From contig NC_021985.1 in assembly GCF_000444875.1 (NCBI RefSeq), forward strand, positions 4,670,170 through 4,734,169: a DNA stretch of 64,000 nucleotides. The letters run 5' to 3'. The translations under genes and the position numbers were made by a program. Positions 63,580-64,000 of the stretch are shown piece after piece. The notes under the pieces were generated by a model that ran no database searches, had not been told where the DNA came from, and saw only the letters and a program-made list of their open reading frames with translations. Within the stretch, counting starts at the first letter, position 1; each line of letters starts with the position of its first letter. The stretch is from Streptomyces collinus Tu 365. GTDB taxonomy: Bacteria; Actinomycetota; Actinomycetes; Streptomycetales; Streptomycetaceae.

Positions 63580-63921
63580 GTGGACCTGTCCCTGTCGACC
63601 CGTACCGTCGGCGATCGTACGGTCGTCGAGGTCGGTGGCGAAATCGATGTATACACCGCGCCCAAGCTGCGCGAGCAGTTGGTCGAGTTGGTGAACGACG
63701 GGAATTTCCACCTCGTCGTCGACATGGAGGGCGTGGACTTCCTCGACTCCACCGGACTCGGCGTACTGGTCGGCGGCCTGAAGCGGGTACGTGCCCATGA
63801 GGGCTCCCTGCGTCTGGTCTGCAACCAGGAGCGCATTCTGAAGATCTTCCGTATCACCGGCCTCACCAAGGTGTTCCCGATCCACACCTCGGTCGAGGAA
63901 GCGGTGGCGGCCACCGACTGA
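63580..63921 (+). CDS. bldG: Anti-sigma factor antagonist BldG
   Basis: The 113-residue STAS protein has the phosphorylation motif VDFLDSTGLGVLV with the Ser near residue 57 that is the switch in BldG. Phosphorylation by its cognate anti-sigma kinase releases or sequesters sigma factors for development and stress. The GTG follows GGAGG by four bases. It is divergent from the helicase. Beyond its stop a long hairpin leads toward the expected partner gene outside the window. Confidence 0.96.
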   Translation: MDLSLSTRTVGDRTVVEVGGEIDVYTAPKLREQLVELVNDGNFHLVVDMEGVDFLDSTGLGVLVGGLKRVRAHEGSLRLVCNQERILKIFRITGLTKVFPIHTSVEEAVAATD

Positions 63922-63937
63922 CCCAGGGCCGGTCGCC

Positions 63938-63966
63938 GTGTCCGGACCGCTGGCCGGTCCGGACAC
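63938..63966 (+). terminator. Attenuator-type hairpin downstream of bldG
   Basis: A perfect 11-bp stem GTGTCCGGACC / GGTCCGGACAC with a 7-base loop lies 17 bases after the bldG stop. It fits partial termination between bldG and its downstream anti-sigma gene. Confidence 0.7.
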
Positions 63967-64000
63967 CGGTAGGCCCCGGCCCCCGGCCGGTTCGTCGTGG

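Overview
The window is about 64 kb of very GC-rich DNA (strong third-position G/C bias, GTG starts, 4-base ATGA/GTGA gene overlaps). It comes from a Streptomyces chromosome. The right part carries recognisable developmental and housekeeping genes in the order known from the S. coelicolor SCO3549-SCO3582 neighbourhood (bldG, helicase, tad genes, acsA, nhaA, crp, nth, ArsA-type ATPases, wblA, a bifunctional PBP). That correspondence is from memory and was not searched. The species cannot be named.

Layout. (1) 1-8.9 kb: 5' part of an RCK/NAD-binding channel-type protein, a two-gene DUF318/TIGR03943 permease operon, a zinc-ribbon membrane protein, an AhpD-like protein with a Crp-type site upstream, a UvrA-like tandem ABC ATPase and small hypotheticals. 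(2) 9.0-18.7 kb: a cell-surface and exopolysaccharide block with a PQQ-type propeller membrane protein, a GH26-like lipoprotein, a divergent mat-type operon (small membrane protein, NodB deacetylase/GT2 synthase fusion, membrane acyltransferase), a secreted FG-GAP protein and a 5'-truncated FG-GAP remnant. (3) 18.7-25.7 kb: accessory genes (SMI1/KNR4 protein, lipoprotein, small secreted proteins, DUF4360), then a 3.8-kb island between 21864 and 25691 bounded by a 31-bp direct repeat of the tRNA-Pro(CGG) 3' end. The island holds CsbD-like, LtrA-like and CBM14-like genes and no visible integrase. (4) 25.8-48 kb: conserved genes including the phosphoesterase, GatB/YqeY protein, PBP, wblA, ArsA pair, RidA, Nudix and MBL proteins, crp, nth, CoA-type Nudix, MarP-like protease, epoxide-hydrolase-like protein, holin-like protein, nhaA and acsA. 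(5) 47.8-55 kb: SulP-STAS-carbonic anhydrase fusion, deacetylase-like lipoprotein, CooC-like ATPase, degenerate Fic protein and HAD phosphatase, with two intergenic RNA loci (a clear 6C RNA and a positional candidate for the 6S-like scr3559 RNA). (6) 55.5-60.9 kb: a Tad/Flp-type pilus operon. (7) 60.9-64 kb: DUF1998-type helicase with an early TTA codon, divergent from bldG.

How it works together. The mat-type operon should make and modify an extracellular polysaccharide, with a putative glycosidase transcribed divergently across an unusually AT-rich promoter region. The Tad operon encodes a secretion ATPase, two platform proteins and three prepilin-like small proteins. Crp, WblA, BldG and the TTA-containing helicase place this stretch within developmental control. 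Exact GTG-N6-GTCAC Crp-type sites lie upstream of crp itself, wblA and the AhpD-like gene. Most other long reading frames in this DNA are antisense or frame-shifted shadows of these genes.
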